Positions 50,831-59,343 of a stretch of 64,000 nucleotides of DNA are shown here, piece after piece; position 1 is the first letter of the stretch; each line of letters starts with the position of its first letter. The position numbers and the translations under genes are program-made. The notes below the pieces were generated by a model. That model had not been told where the DNA came from and searched no databases. It saw only the letters and a list, made by a program, of their open reading frames with translations. The stretch is from Candidatus Sulfuritelmatomonas gaucii (GTDB taxonomy: Bacteria > Acidobacteriota > Terriglobia > Terriglobales > Acidobacteriaceae), in contig OKRB01000105.1 in NCBI GenBank assembly GCA_900290245.1, positions 43,934 to 107,933 of the forward strand, in the 5' to 3' direction.

Positions 50831-50910
50831 CGAGCCAGTCGACGGTGAGGCCTTCAGCCAGGCGCGTGAGCGAGCCAGTCGACGGTGAGGCCTTCAGCCA
50901 GGCGCGTGAG
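50831..50910. repeat. perfect 40-bp tandem duplication
   Basis: Bases 50831-50870 and 50871-50910 are identical. Forty is not a multiple of three, so the extra copy shifts the frame of the minus-strand delta-prime gene and creates a stop at 50854. The absence of any mismatch points to a recent event or a sequencing/assembly error. Confidence 0.95.
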
Positions 50911-51867
50911 CTCAGCGGCGAGATCGAGATTGCGGATGAGCGCAGGCGTGCCGGCCACGATGAGCAGCAGGTCCTCAATGAGGCTGGAAAGAACGCGGAG
51001 CAGATTGACCGTCTTCTCCTGGCCCTCGGCGCCGGCGCGATAGCTCTCGGTGGCGTGGAAGAGCGCCGAAAAGTCCGGTTCGCGAAGCGCGGTGCGCAGA
51101 ATAACAAGCGCATCCTCGCGGCTCGAGAGCCAGACGGCGAGATCGAACGAAAGAGCGCGGCCGACGGCGCCTTGCGCGAGCCGCGCCACAAGAGCGCGGT
51201 CATGCGCCTTGAGCTCGGGCCGGCGCCGCGCGAGGAGCGCTTCGAGATCCGAGGCCGGCAGGGCGCCGAGGCGATGCACGACGGCGCGGGAGCGAATGGT
51301 GGGAAGCAATTCCTGCGGATTTTCTGTAAGCAGGATGAGCGTCGTGTGGTCGGGAGGTTCTTCGAGCAGCTTGAGGAGGCTGTTGGCAGCTTCTTTCATG
51401 AAGGCCGATGAAGTGAAAATCGTGAATGTGCGGCGGGCCTCGACGGGCGGACGGTAGTAGGCCACATGGATCGCCTGGCGGACCTGGCCGAGCTTGATCA
51501 TGAGCTGCGGCGGATCGGGCGGAACGATGAGCACGTCAGGGTGCGTCTGGATGAGAATGCGGGTTTCGCGCTTGTCGGTTTCGCGCAGGTCTTCGCGGGC
51601 GGCGACCGCTTCGCCGACGAGGTCGTCGAGGTTGGCTGACGCGGCGATGCGCGTGCAATTGGTGCAGACACCGCAGAAGTCGGGCAGGCCGCCGGTTTCT
51701 TTTGGGTTGAGGCAATTCACTGCCTGAGCCAGCATCAGCGACAGCGTGTATTTGCCGGAGCCGCGCGGGCCGGCGAGGATGAGGGAATGAGGAAAGCGGC
51801 CAGATCGCACGCTCTCGCGCAGGTGTGTCACCGTAGCAGTGTTGCCCAGAAAGTCTTGGAAGCCCAC
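50854..51867 (-). CDS. holB: DNA polymerase III delta-prime subunit, frameshifted end
   Basis: A 337-residue clamp-loader subunit. The AAA+ domain has a degenerate P-loop (GPRGSGKYTLSLMLAQ, with Tyr after the Lys) and a four-Cys zinc module (NCLN, then CGVCTNC). VLIVPPDPPQLMIKLGQVRQ, FTIFTSSAFMKEAANSLLKLLEEPPDHTTLIL-type segments (sensor 1 region) are standard. It would act in loading the sliding clamp. The last five residues (AHAPG) replace 35 native ones because of the 40-bp duplication; the lost part is the end of the collar domain that joins the pentamer. Without the extra copy the protein would be about 367 residues. Confidence 0.88.
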   Translation of the reverse strand: MGFQDFLGNTATVTHLRESVRSGRFPHSLILAGPRGSGKYTLSLMLAQAVNCLNPKETGGLPDFCGVCTNCTRIAASANLDDLVGEAVAAREDLRETDKRETRILIQTHPDVLIVPPDPPQLMIKLGQVRQAIHVAYYRPPVEARRTFTIFTSSAFMKEAANSLLKLLEEPPDHTTLILLTENPQELLPTIRSRAVVHRLGALPASDLEALLARRRPELKAHDRALVARLAQGAVGRALSFDLAVWLSSREDALVILRTALREPDFSALFHATESYRAGAEGQEKTVNLLRVLSSLIEDLLLIVAGTPALIRNLDLAAELTRLAEGLTVDWLAHAPG

Positions 51868-52056
51868 CGAATGAGAGTAACAGGGTCAGTGGTCAATGAT
51901 CAGCGGTCAGATGTCAGAAAGGCGGAGACCAGACCGACTGCATAAATCGTGCTTTGAAAGGGCGCGACTTCAGCAGCGCCGTGAAAGGCCTGAACACTGC
52001 GGGGCCGGCAATCCTCCTGCTATACTCCTGCCGTATCTTTCCTCAACCCAGTCAAG

Positions 52057-53130
52057 ATGAACTCCGTAGGGCGGCGCGCACTTCAACTCGTGTTGTCTGC
52101 GATCGCGATCTCCGCAGTCACAAGATGCGGCGGATTATCCGGCAAACTTGTCCGTCTCTCGATCCTGAATACCCTGCGCTTGCCGACCGGCTACCAGGGC
52201 AGCGGAATCGCTGTTCAGGGATCACTTGCCTACATTTCGATGGAGGCGATCGGAAGCCAGAGCGGTGCGAGAAGCCTGGTGATTGTCAGTTTGGAAACCG
52301 CGACCGCTCCAACCATCCTGAGCGTAACTTCTTCGGGGCTGACAAGCGACATGGGTGGCATTGTCGTCAGAGGCAATTATGCGTATGTCCCTTATGAGTC
52401 GGCTTCGGGGACCAACTTCCAGGTGTGGAATGTAAGCAATCCACGTAGCCCGTCCGTCGCGGGCAGCGCAAGCATTTCCTGCCCCGCGGGGATGTATCCC
52501 TTCCAAAACCCAGCGCTCTATGGAGATTATGTCTACGTCTCCTGCTGGCAGAGCGAGGTCACGACCACCGGCGCGTTCGCGATTGTCGATGTGTCGAACC
52601 CGGCCTCCCCTGTGGTGACCCGTTCAGTTTCAGTCAACGCCAACTACCAGCCAATCTCGTTTGCCATTTGGGAACAGGATCTCTATGTAGTCGCGACCCA
52701 AGGCGGCTCTACGAGCGATAACGTTCTGCTGTATTCGATCGAAGATCCAACCTGTCCTCAGCTTATGGCAACCGTATCGGTTCCGCACTCGCCGCAGTGG
52801 GCGGCGGCGGAAGGGACCGTGGCCTTGATCCCCATTTACGACGGCATGGAGTTGCAGGTCATCGACTTTTCCAACCCGTCGTCTCCGCAGACAACCAGTG
52901 CGAGCCTGGGATCGTGCCACCCGATGAACGTCGCAGTCTACCTCTCAGACCTGGCGCTCATGCCTTGTGACAGCCCGGGCGGCGTGGCCGAAGTCAATGT
53001 GGCGACAGCCGACCGCCCCTCCTACCTTGGAACTACACTCAGCGGCACGATGTTTAACTTTCTAACTGCTTCAGGCAGCTACATATATGGAGTAGACGCC
53101 AGAGGCAACTTCGAGGCGGTTGGTCCCTAA
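52057..53130 (+). CDS. secreted LVIVD-type beta-propeller protein
   Basis: A 357-residue protein with a hydrophobic N-terminus (LVLSAIAISAVTRC) and a propeller of about six blades with LVIVD-like repeats (SLVIVSLE, FQVWNVSNPRSP, FAIVDVSNPASP, LLYSIEDP, LQVIDFSNPSSP). Cys24 follows AVTR, a poor lipobox, so lipidation is unsure. Function unknown; such propellers serve as extracellular binding scaffolds. It is alone on its strand. Confidence 0.75.
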   Translation: MNSVGRRALQLVLSAIAISAVTRCGGLSGKLVRLSILNTLRLPTGYQGSGIAVQGSLAYISMEAIGSQSGARSLVIVSLETATAPTILSVTSSGLTSDMGGIVVRGNYAYVPYESASGTNFQVWNVSNPRSPSVAGSASISCPAGMYPFQNPALYGDYVYVSCWQSEVTTTGAFAIVDVSNPASPVVTRSVSVNANYQPISFAIWEQDLYVVATQGGSTSDNVLLYSIEDPTCPQLMATVSVPHSPQWAAAEGTVALIPIYDGMELQVIDFSNPSSPQTTSASLGSCHPMNVAVYLSDLALMPCDSPGGVAEVNVATADRPSYLGTTLSGTMFNFLTASGSYIYGVDARGNFEAVGP

Positions 53131-53177
53131 AATCGAGGCTCGTCCCGAGTCAAGTCAGCGGCCGCACCAAATAAAAT

Positions 53178-53218
53178 TGTCAATGATACTTGACAGATTT
53201 TGCGCCTCGATGTAATGT
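53178..53218 (+). promoter_or_regulatory. promoter with overlapping dyad for the membrane/XRE pair
   Basis: TTGACA (53190-53195), a 17-base spacer and TAATGT (53213-53218) form a near-consensus sigma-70 promoter. The -35 box is the right half of an inverted repeat TGTCAA-N6-TTGACA (53178-53195), and TACTTGTCAG at 53220-53229 repeats TACTTGACAG at 53187-53196 with one change. These are likely binding sites for the XRE regulator of the same operon. Confidence 0.7.
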
Positions 53219-53248
53219 TTACTTGTCAGTGTGTTAAGGAGACTGGAC

Positions 53249-53662
53249 ATGAAGAGTCTGTTCTGCATGACGAGTAATCCAGTGGAGCGCCGGTATGTGG
53301 TGCGGATGTGGGTGGCGGCAGGGCTCTGCGTTGTCTCTGCGCTGGTTGCGGCTGTGGCGTTTCGGCTGGGGCATCTGAAGGACCTGCCGGCCTACCCAGT
53401 GGCTGTGCTGCCGGCGCTTCCGATTCTGTGGGCACTGGTCGAGACGGGCCGGTTCCTAGCCGAACTGAAGGACGAATTTCAGCGCAATCTTTTTATCCAG
53501 TGCCTACTGGGCGGGATCGGCGGAACTCTCGCGGCCACGACGACCTGGGGCTACCTTGAGGACTTTGCCCGCGTTCCGCGGCTGGACCTGGTCTGGGTCT
53601 ATCCAATCTTCTGGCTCTTCGCGGCCATCACATATCCCGTGGTCTACCAGAGGTACCGGTGA
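53249..53662 (+). CDS. four-helix membrane protein
   Basis: A 137-residue protein with four transmembrane helices (MWVAAGLCVVSALVAAVAFR; YPVAVLPALPILWALVETG; FIQCLLGGIGGTLAATTTWG; LVWVYPIFWLFAAITYPVVY). The loop FLAELKDEFQRNLFIQ, with charged residues, is typical of small membrane proteins encoded beside XRE regulators. The ATG has AAGGAG 7 bases upstream. Its stop overlaps the regulator start (TGATG). Function unknown; probably controlled by its partner. Confidence 0.8.
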   Translation: MKSLFCMTSNPVERRYVVRMWVAAGLCVVSALVAAVAFRLGHLKDLPAYPVAVLPALPILWALVETGRFLAELKDEFQRNLFIQCLLGGIGGTLAATTTWGYLEDFARVPRLDLVWVYPIFWLFAAITYPVVYQRYR

Positions 53663-53862
53663 TGAAGAACCGCTTGAAGGTGCTGCGCGCTGAGCGGGAC
53701 TGGTCGCAGGGCGATCTGGCCCAGAGGCTGGAAGTGTCGCGGCAATCGGTCAACGCTATTGAGACGGGGAAGTTCGATCCCAGCTTGCCGCTGGCGTTCA
53801 AGCTGGCGCGGCTGTTCGGGTTGAGGATTGAGGAGATATTTCTGGAGGACAGTGGTCAGTGA
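53662..53862 (+). CDS. short XRE-family regulator
   Basis: A 66-residue helix-turn-helix protein (MKNRLKVLRAERDWSQGDLA; SRQSVNAIETGKFDPSLPLA; KLARLFGLRIEEIF), all within one Cro/C1 domain. Such short regulators act as dimers and commonly control their own operon with a small membrane protein. The ATG overlaps the upstream stop by one base; a GTG one codon earlier is also in frame. The dyad at the operon promoter is its likely target. Confidence 0.92.
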   Translation: MKNRLKVLRAERDWSQGDLAQRLEVSRQSVNAIETGKFDPSLPLAFKLARLFGLRIEEIFLEDSGQ

Positions 53863-53941
53863 TCGGCGGTCAGTGGTCAGGCCTTCGTGCAGAAACGATG
53901 CTGCGTGACGACGGGCTGGCGGTTCGATCACTGCGGCGACC

Positions 53942-54541
53942 TTATTCGAACCAATAGTCCAGCGTTGCTTTGGAGCCTTTTCCAAATTCGCCTGCGAAGC
54001 CGCCCTCACCACGCAACCCTAAGAGCTCACCCGTCCCCGATCCGGGAACGACGAACCATGTGGCCTTGATGCTGCCGTTCTCGACAACTTCAGAGCCTTG
54101 AAGCACGAACGTGCCTTTGCGGTCGCCCAGCTTTCCGTGGAATCGTTGCATGCTGACCAGGCTGGCATACTCCTGGTTCAGTCGGACCTGGAAAGCGCGG
54201 ACGGACGATTCGCCATCCATGTCTCCGGCGAACGTTTCAGTCAAGTGAACCTCGTTCAATGCCGGCTCTGCACTTTGGTCGAAGGGCTCCGCCTGAGAGT
54301 TCTGGACGGTGACCGTTGCTTCAGCATGTGCGCGCTGATGGGAACTCGCCTGGGAATGCCCGACGGCCTGGATTGATTCATGGTTGTTCATTTGCGCAAA
54401 CTCCTCTGGTTCAGAGCGGCCCTGGCCTGTTGCGCGGCTCATGGCCTCGATTTGGCGGGAACCGGTCCGGGTCTGGTCCCGGCCCGCCGGCGATATCGTC
54501 GTTGCCAGCAGCGCCGCCGCGAGAATCAGGGTATTGGACAT
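53942..54541 (-). CDS. secreted DUF3224-domain protein
   Basis: A 199-residue protein with a signal peptide (MSNTLILAAALLATTISPAG), a polar linker, and a DUF3224-like beta-barrel (about 85-199): LNEVHLTETFAGDMDGESS, GKLGDRKGTFVLQGSEV, TWFVVPGSGTGELLGLRGEG, ATLDYWFE. The family is small lipocalin-like and of unknown role; members are usually cytoplasmic, so the signal peptide is of note. The ATG at 54541 is chosen to give the signal peptide. Confidence 0.75.
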   Translation of the reverse strand: MSNTLILAAALLATTISPAGRDQTRTGSRQIEAMSRATGQGRSEPEEFAQMNNHESIQAVGHSQASSHQRAHAEATVTVQNSQAEPFDQSAEPALNEVHLTETFAGDMDGESSVRAFQVRLNQEYASLVSMQRFHGKLGDRKGTFVLQGSEVVENGSIKATWFVVPGSGTGELLGLRGEGGFAGEFGKGSKATLDYWFE

Positions 54542-54669
54542 AAGGGCCTCCCGCTCCGCTTTCAAACTTCGATGACGGTTGCATGCGGATGGGTTTTCGG
54601 CATGGCGGTACAGGGATCAGGGAGCAAGGAACGGATTCCCACCATGGCGGAACTTGGATGAGGCACCCG

Positions 54670-55077
54670 CTACTGGAAATGAGCGATCACTTCGAAACGA
54701 CGCGTGGTGCCGTCGGGAAAGAAGAATTCGAACTTCTGCAAAGATTCGTAACTTGTCTTGTGTTCGTCCTGGATTAGTTTGGCGCGGTAGTCGCCGGGAT
54801 TGATGAGGCCGTTACAGCAAACGTCGACGCGGGGGTTGGATGTTGGCCCCAACAACTTGTAATGCTTGCCGTCAATGGTCGCGGTGAGAATCTCGTCCCT
54901 TGCGGCTCTGCCAGAACTGTTGTAGTCATCCAATTCGTTGGGCGGGTACGCGGACGCTGAGACGTGTACGACGATCGGAAATTTGCTGGGATCATTTTTC
55001 GCGTCGGCTCCGAAAACATGGTGAGTGCAAAAAAGGAAAAGACAAGAGAGGAGGGCTGCGGAAACGAGGGTCTTCAC
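54670..55077 (-). CDS. small secreted protein, unknown
   Basis: A 135-residue protein with a signal peptide (MKTLVSAALLSCLFLFCTHHVFG) and a single beta-rich domain with a vicinal Cys pair (RVDVCCNGLINPGDY) and an aromatic end (FEFFFPDGTTRRFEVIAHFQ). The start is GTG with GGAGG 9 bases before it. Segment ILTATIDGKHYKLLGP recalls small acidobacterial secreted proteins. Function unknown. Confidence 0.7.
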   Translation of the reverse strand: MKTLVSAALLSCLFLFCTHHVFGADAKNDPSKFPIVVHVSASAYPPNELDDYNSSGRAARDEILTATIDGKHYKLLGPTSNPRVDVCCNGLINPGDYRAKLIQDEHKTSYESLQKFEFFFPDGTTRRFEVIAHFQ

Positions 55078-55137
55078 GTACGGTTTCCTCCGGGGACCAT
55101 GGTACCCCCGGCCATTTTCTTCAGCTCGTGAGCGCTG

Positions 55138-56493
55138 TCACTTGCCGGTGTAGATCACGTGCCAGATGGAGCGCGAGCCGTCGTCGGAGACGAAGAGCGA
55201 GCCATCGGGCGCCACCGCAACTCCGACGGGACGTCCCCAGACGTCGCCATCTCCATTGCCCACAGTGAAGCCGGTGAGGAAGTCTTCGTACTCGCCGGTG
55301 GCGTGGCCGTCGTGCATGGGCAGGCGAATGACTTCATAGCCGGCGCGCTGGGCGCGGTTCCAGGAACCGTGCTCGGCAGCGAAGGCGTCGCCCTTGTACT
55401 CGGGGGGAAACTGCGAGCCCTCGTAGAAGGTCATTTCGAGCGAAGCGAAGTGCGGCTCGAGAAGAATGTCAGGCGTAAGGACTTTCGACTGCAGCTCAGG
55501 GTGCTTGCCCTGGTGGCGCGGATCCCAGTGGCCGCCGGAGGGTCCGCCCATGTAGAACCACGGCCAGCCGTAGAATCCGTGCTCCTCGACGTGGGTGATG
55601 TAGTCGGGGACGAGGTTGTTGCCGAGAGCGTCGCGCTCGTTGGTGGAGCACCAGAGCTGGCCGGTGGTGGGGTTGATGGTTTCGCCAACGCAGTTGCGAA
55701 TGCCCCAGGCGTAGATCTCGAGGAATTTGCCTTCGGGCGTGAACTCGAGGACGTTGGCGCGGTGAAATTCTTCAGGATGGGTGTCAGAGTCGTCGACGTT
55801 GGAGTGAGAGCCGACTGAGACGAGAAGCTTTGAACCGTCCGGAGAGAAGGCGAGATCGCGCGTCCAGTGTCCGCCGCCGCGAAGACGCCCGCCACTGGGG
55901 ACGTCGGCCAGGTGCTGTGCGGCGCCGCGAGCCACGAGGTCGCCGTTGCGGTAGGGGAAGCGGAGGACTTCGCCGGTGTCGCCGATGTAGACCCATTGCG
56001 GGTCGGATCCTGTGGGATAGAAGGCAATGCCGAAGGGCTGCTCAAGGCCGGTGGCAAAGACGGAAACCTGCTTCGGCTTGCCGTCGGGGCCGACGCCGCG
56101 AAAGACCTTAATTTTGCCGGAGGCGCTTTCTGCGAGGAAGAGATCGCCGTTCGGTGCGAAGCGAATGAGTCGCGGGTTGTCGAGATCGGTGGCGTAGAGC
56201 TCGACCTTGAAGCCTTTGGGCGCGATGGGCCATGCGTTGGCGGGGCGGGCAACGACATCTGGACCGTTGTCTACCGATTGATCGGGCGCGGGGGCGGGCA
56301 GGTCGGCCACGGTAAGGTGGCGTCGAACGCCGGGCGCCTCGTGGGCCGCGTCAGTGAATGCGGCCTGGCCGGTAAGGACGGTTTGAGCCGGAGTGGACTT
56401 GGCAGCGCCGGGCGAGAGTGCAATGAGAGCGGCCGGAATGGAAAAGGCGGCAAGAATGGCCGAGGCGATGAGGAGTCGTTTGTGATTCATCAT
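55138..56493 (-). CDS. PQQ-type sugar (sorbosone) dehydrogenase
   Basis: A 451-residue secreted six-bladed propeller of the soluble aldose/sorbosone dehydrogenase family. After a signal peptide (LLIASAILAAFSIPAALIAL) come PKGFKVELYATDLDNPRLIRF, QPFGIAFYP, GGGHWTRDLAFSPDG (conserved His), VGSHSN, AWGIRNCVGETINPTTGQLW, GFYGWPWFYMGG, FAAEHGSWNR and GDVWGRPVGVAVAPDGSLFV. It probably oxidises a sugar or aldehyde in the periplasm with PQQ; no PQQ synthesis genes lie nearby. The ATG at 56493 has AGGAGAA about 7 bases upstream. Confidence 0.87.
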   Translation of the reverse strand: MMNHKRLLIASAILAAFSIPAALIALSPGAAKSTPAQTVLTGQAAFTDAAHEAPGVRRHLTVADLPAPAPDQSVDNGPDVVARPANAWPIAPKGFKVELYATDLDNPRLIRFAPNGDLFLAESASGKIKVFRGVGPDGKPKQVSVFATGLEQPFGIAFYPTGSDPQWVYIGDTGEVLRFPYRNGDLVARGAAQHLADVPSGGRLRGGGHWTRDLAFSPDGSKLLVSVGSHSNVDDSDTHPEEFHRANVLEFTPEGKFLEIYAWGIRNCVGETINPTTGQLWCSTNERDALGNNLVPDYITHVEEHGFYGWPWFYMGGPSGGHWDPRHQGKHPELQSKVLTPDILLEPHFASLEMTFYEGSQFPPEYKGDAFAAEHGSWNRAQRAGYEVIRLPMHDGHATGEYEDFLTGFTVGNGDGDVWGRPVGVAVAPDGSLFVSDDGSRSIWHVIYTGK

Positions 56494-56604
56494 GGGACTT
56501 CTCCTGGGGATGAATGACTTACGCAACGGAGCGGGCGGCTGAGGAAACCCTCAACCATCATTGTTTCAGATGCCAGGGCGGTTGGTCCTGGTTCGTCGTT
56601 CTGC

Positions 56605-57576
56605 TTACAAGGTGGCGAGAAAGCTGGCGGGCAAGGTGGCCGTTACGATGATGCGCTCGTTGTGCTGGGTGACTTCAGCGTTGTTGAGCAGCTCCTTGAG
56701 TCCCTGGCTGGTTTTGGTGTCGGAATCCGTCGGGGAGATGCTGCGGGCCAGCGTGACAAGAGTAGCGAGGGCGGCAGCTTCGGTCGTGGCGGCCGACTCA
56801 CTGGGGGCGATGTCTTCGACCCTCAGGCGCATGGCGCCGATGGCGTGGGGTGTTGGGAGGGCGGGAGAGACGCTGGCGATGATGGTGGAGTCGGACTCGA
56901 TGGGCAGGCCGAGGCCGAAGACATGGATTTCGCCGCTCTCGTTAAAAGGAAGCCCGATTTGTCCGACCCCCCAGGCGAGCGAGAGCAGGGGAACCTCGTG
57001 ATAGTGCCGCTCGAGGAGCGTGGAACCTGCGAACGGCAATGCGGCAGTGCGATGGCGGTCGAGGATGGAATGGATCTGCTCGGGCGTGGGAGTGTTAGAG
57101 ACGGCGACCGTGTCATAGCCGATTTGCGTGACGCGGACGGTGCGGTTCTCGGATGGGATGCTGTAGATGGTGTGGCCGGCATAGATTTCGCGCGAGGCGG
57201 CGTGATCATTGAGCCAGTTGTTGAGGCGCTTGCCGGTGATCTTGCCCACGATGACCATGGAGTACGCGACGGGTCCGTTGGGGCCGTTGGGATCGGGCAT
57301 GCGGTGCAGTCCGATGGCGATCTGGTTCACGTCGCGCTCCCAGTCAATTCCGGTGGCGTCGACGAACTGCTGGTAGTCGGGCGCACGCAGCAGGGGCTGA
57401 AGGTCGTGGCGGAAGATGGCGCGGATGGGCCGCAGATCGACGTAGATGATGCCGTCGGACTCGGGCAGCAGGCGCGCGGCCTCAGGCGGGGCTTTCGAGC
57501 GCAGAAAGACGGCGAGGACCAGCAATAGCAGGACCGCGGCGACAATCAGGAGCGTTCTGCGGGTGCGTCGGCTCAT
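56605..57576 (-). CDS. membrane-anchored protein of unknown function
   Basis: A 323-residue protein with an Arg-rich start (MSRRTRRTLL), one transmembrane helix (IVAAVLLLLVLAVFL), and a large extracytoplasmic domain. Features include LLPESDGIIYVDLRPIRAIF, the VAYSMVIVGKITGKRLNNWL strand-helix, and an end reading NAEVTQHNERIIVTATLPAS. It resembles DUF3352-like surface proteins in layout, but I cannot assign it. The ATG at 57576 avoids an unlikely hydrophobic head upstream. Confidence 0.65.
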   Translation of the reverse strand: MSRRTRRTLLIVAAVLLLLVLAVFLRSKAPPEAARLLPESDGIIYVDLRPIRAIFRHDLQPLLRAPDYQQFVDATGIDWERDVNQIAIGLHRMPDPNGPNGPVAYSMVIVGKITGKRLNNWLNDHAASREIYAGHTIYSIPSENRTVRVTQIGYDTVAVSNTPTPEQIHSILDRHRTAALPFAGSTLLERHYHEVPLLSLAWGVGQIGLPFNESGEIHVFGLGLPIESDSTIIASVSPALPTPHAIGAMRLRVEDIAPSESAATTEAAALATLVTLARSISPTDSDTKTSQGLKELLNNAEVTQHNERIIVTATLPASFLATL

Positions 57577-57650
57577 TCCCAAGGCAATTGAAACCGCCAG
57601 GAATGAGCGTAACACCTGGGGCGCGGGCCCATCGCGCGATTACTGTGGCG

Positions 57651-58118
57651 CTAGTTTTTTACGGTCATCGCGTCAGAATCGACCGCTTTCTTGCCTGTGA
57701 TTCCCTCGAGGCCGGTCAAGAGGCCACGATAATCACTTTTGTCGGCTTGGAACGCAATGCCGCCTTTTTGACCGCTGTTGTCCCATGTGACACCAACGAA
57801 GTGCTTCTTGGACTTAGAAAGCGCGAGCAATGCCCCAATTCCAAATGAAACCACTGCAACGCCGATCGCTGCTCCTACCCTGCGGTGGACGTCCTGGCCG
57901 TAGCTGATTTCTGTCACGGCGGCGGCCGGGATAACGGCGATTTCCGTTTTTTCCTTCATAATCCGGATATTGTTGCCTTCGATGAACAAATGCATATCGG
58001 TCCCGGCTTTGGCGTTGGACAGAGAGCCTCCGTCGTATACGATTTTGTAGCTGTTGTCTCCTGCAATTGAACTAATCGGAAATATGATGCAGAGAATGAT
58101 TGCGATGAACTTACTCAT
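57651..58118 (-). CDS. secreted protein with GRAM/PH-like domain
   Basis: A 155-residue protein with a signal peptide (KFIAIILCIIFPISSIAG) and a compact beta-domain: MHLFIEGNNIRIMKE, AVIPAAAVTEISYGQDVHRR, a short hydrophobic Gly-rich hairpin (VGAAIGVAVVSFGIGALLAL), then SKSKKHFVGVTWDN. The strand order and the buried loop suggest a small PH-like fold with a membrane hairpin. AGGGGAA lies just before the ATG at 58118. Function unknown; it opens a run of secreted-protein genes with a CsgG-like protein. Confidence 0.65.
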   Translation of the reverse strand: MSKFIAIILCIIFPISSIAGDNSYKIVYDGGSLSNAKAGTDMHLFIEGNNIRIMKEKTEIAVIPAAAVTEISYGQDVHRRVGAAIGVAVVSFGIGALLALSKSKKHFVGVTWDNSGQKGGIAFQADKSDYRGLLTGLEGITGKKAVDSDAMTVKN

Positions 58119-58278
58119 TGTTCCCCTTTCGAGCAGAATTTCCCTCACGCCTTCGTAGCAGAAGAAAGTTGTACAGGGGAAGCACTTGAATGATGCGCCT
58201 TGAGGATGATTTGCGCAAGATGACTTCCGCGGCGCTCTGGAGCATTGGAAGGGCGAACACGTGTGCGCGACGAATGGC

Positions 58279-58304
58279 GGCCGGAGAAGAGCGGTTCTCC
58301 GGCC
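58279..58304. terminator. perfect 10-bp hairpin
   Basis: GGCCGGAGAA / TTCTCCGGCC with a 6-base loop, 29 bases beyond the stop of the minus-strand gene that ends at 58333. There is no T-run, so it may stop transcripts weakly or protect the 3' end. Confidence 0.5.
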
Positions 58305-58332
58305 GAGTAATTTGGGGAGGATTGCTTGCCTG

Positions 58333-59115
58333 CTACTCAGGGATGCTTACTGTGTAGATCTTCCCGCCGCTGGCCATATTCGAGCTGGAGTACGAGCCGG
58401 GCGGGAGGAGTCCATATTCGCCCTTGCCAAGCGCCTGGTCAAGGGTGATCTGGTAGACGCGAGGGGCGATCTTAACGGATTGGAATTGGACGTCGTCGCG
58501 CGTCGCGCCGCCGGAGGAATGAAAGACACCGCCGGTGACGGAGCGGAACTCGCGGCTATTGCCGCTTTCGCGGAGGCGGAGCAACTGATACTCAGTGATT
58601 TCGGTTCCTTCAGGGACGTAGACCGCCAGGATCACGGGAAATGCCATGACTGTTTTGGCGGTCTTGCCCTGAATGTGGCCGTTGGTGTCACCTTTGACGA
58701 GGCCATCGCTGGCGATGCTTTTGAGAACGCCGCCGGATTTGAAATTGACGATCTCAGGCTCGAGCATGCTCCACGCACCTTTGCGGTCTCTCATGTAGAC
58801 GCCGACGTCGTCGATCCCGGCAGGGCGGCCTGTGCCGGATGGAGCCGCAGCGGCAGGAGGCGGTGTGGCAGGGGCTGCTGCCCTGGCGACCATCGCGGCG
58901 ATTACCTTGTCGCTGGCGCCAGCCTGCTTGAGCGCGATGATGCCGTCGGCGGAGGTGTCGTAGGTTCCGGGCGAGGCGTTGATTGTGGAGACGATCAAAT
59001 CGTCGGACAGGCCCGCCTTGACCAACTTGACGACGGAGTCATTGTTCATGGCCTGCTGGGCAGCGAGGAACGAGCAGGCGGCCAGAATGCAAATCGCGAA
59101 GAAACCTTTGCGCAT
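58333..59115 (-). CDS. secreted paralog A with doubled AG-S-D helical repeat
   Basis: A 260-residue secreted protein (signal peptide ending near LAAQQ). Residues about 25-78 hold two similar units, SVVKLVKAGLSDDLIVSTI and GIIALKQAGASDKVIAAMV. A Pro/Ala linker follows, then a beta-rich domain (GVYMRDRKGAWSMLEPEIVN...AKTVMAFPVILAVYVPEG...YQITLDQALGKGEYGLLPPGS). It is related to the protein encoded at 60477. Such proteins are frequent in Acidobacteria; function unknown. It lies downstream of the CsgG-like gene on the same strand. Confidence 0.7.
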   Translation of the reverse strand: MRKGFFAICILAACSFLAAQQAMNNDSVVKLVKAGLSDDLIVSTINASPGTYDTSADGIIALKQAGASDKVIAAMVARAAAPATPPPAAAAPSGTGRPAGIDDVGVYMRDRKGAWSMLEPEIVNFKSGGVLKSIASDGLVKGDTNGHIQGKTAKTVMAFPVILAVYVPEGTEITEYQLLRLRESGNSREFRSVTGGVFHSSGGATRDDVQFQSVKIAPRVYQITLDQALGKGEYGLLPPGSYSSSNMASGGKIYTVSIPE

Positions 59116-59284
59116 GCAGCTCTCCTTACCTTTTTGGAGTCGGGGAATTCTCAGATCTGGGGCCAGCGTTATGATCTATCGAACGCGCGTTTTGTGCAAG
59201 AGGGTATTTCGAGGCAGGGGTTGCCGGCGCGCAGCAATGGCGCGGGACGAAAGGATCGCCCTCCGCGTAAGGTCCCCAGATGAC

Positions 59285-59320
59285 CCCAAGTCTCATCCGC
59301 GATGGCGGACGAGACCTGGG
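59285..59320. repeat. REP-like hairpin with GGGCACCCA tail
   Basis: CCCA-a-GTCTC-a-TCCGC, a GATG loop, then GCGGA-c-GAGAC-c-TGGG: a 14-pair stem with two mismatches, ending in a CTGGGCACCCA tail. The GTCTC/GAGAC arms and the tail resemble those of the hairpins at 32967-33027. Confidence 0.6.
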
Positions 59321-59343
59321 CACCCAATTGAATTTGCGCGGCG

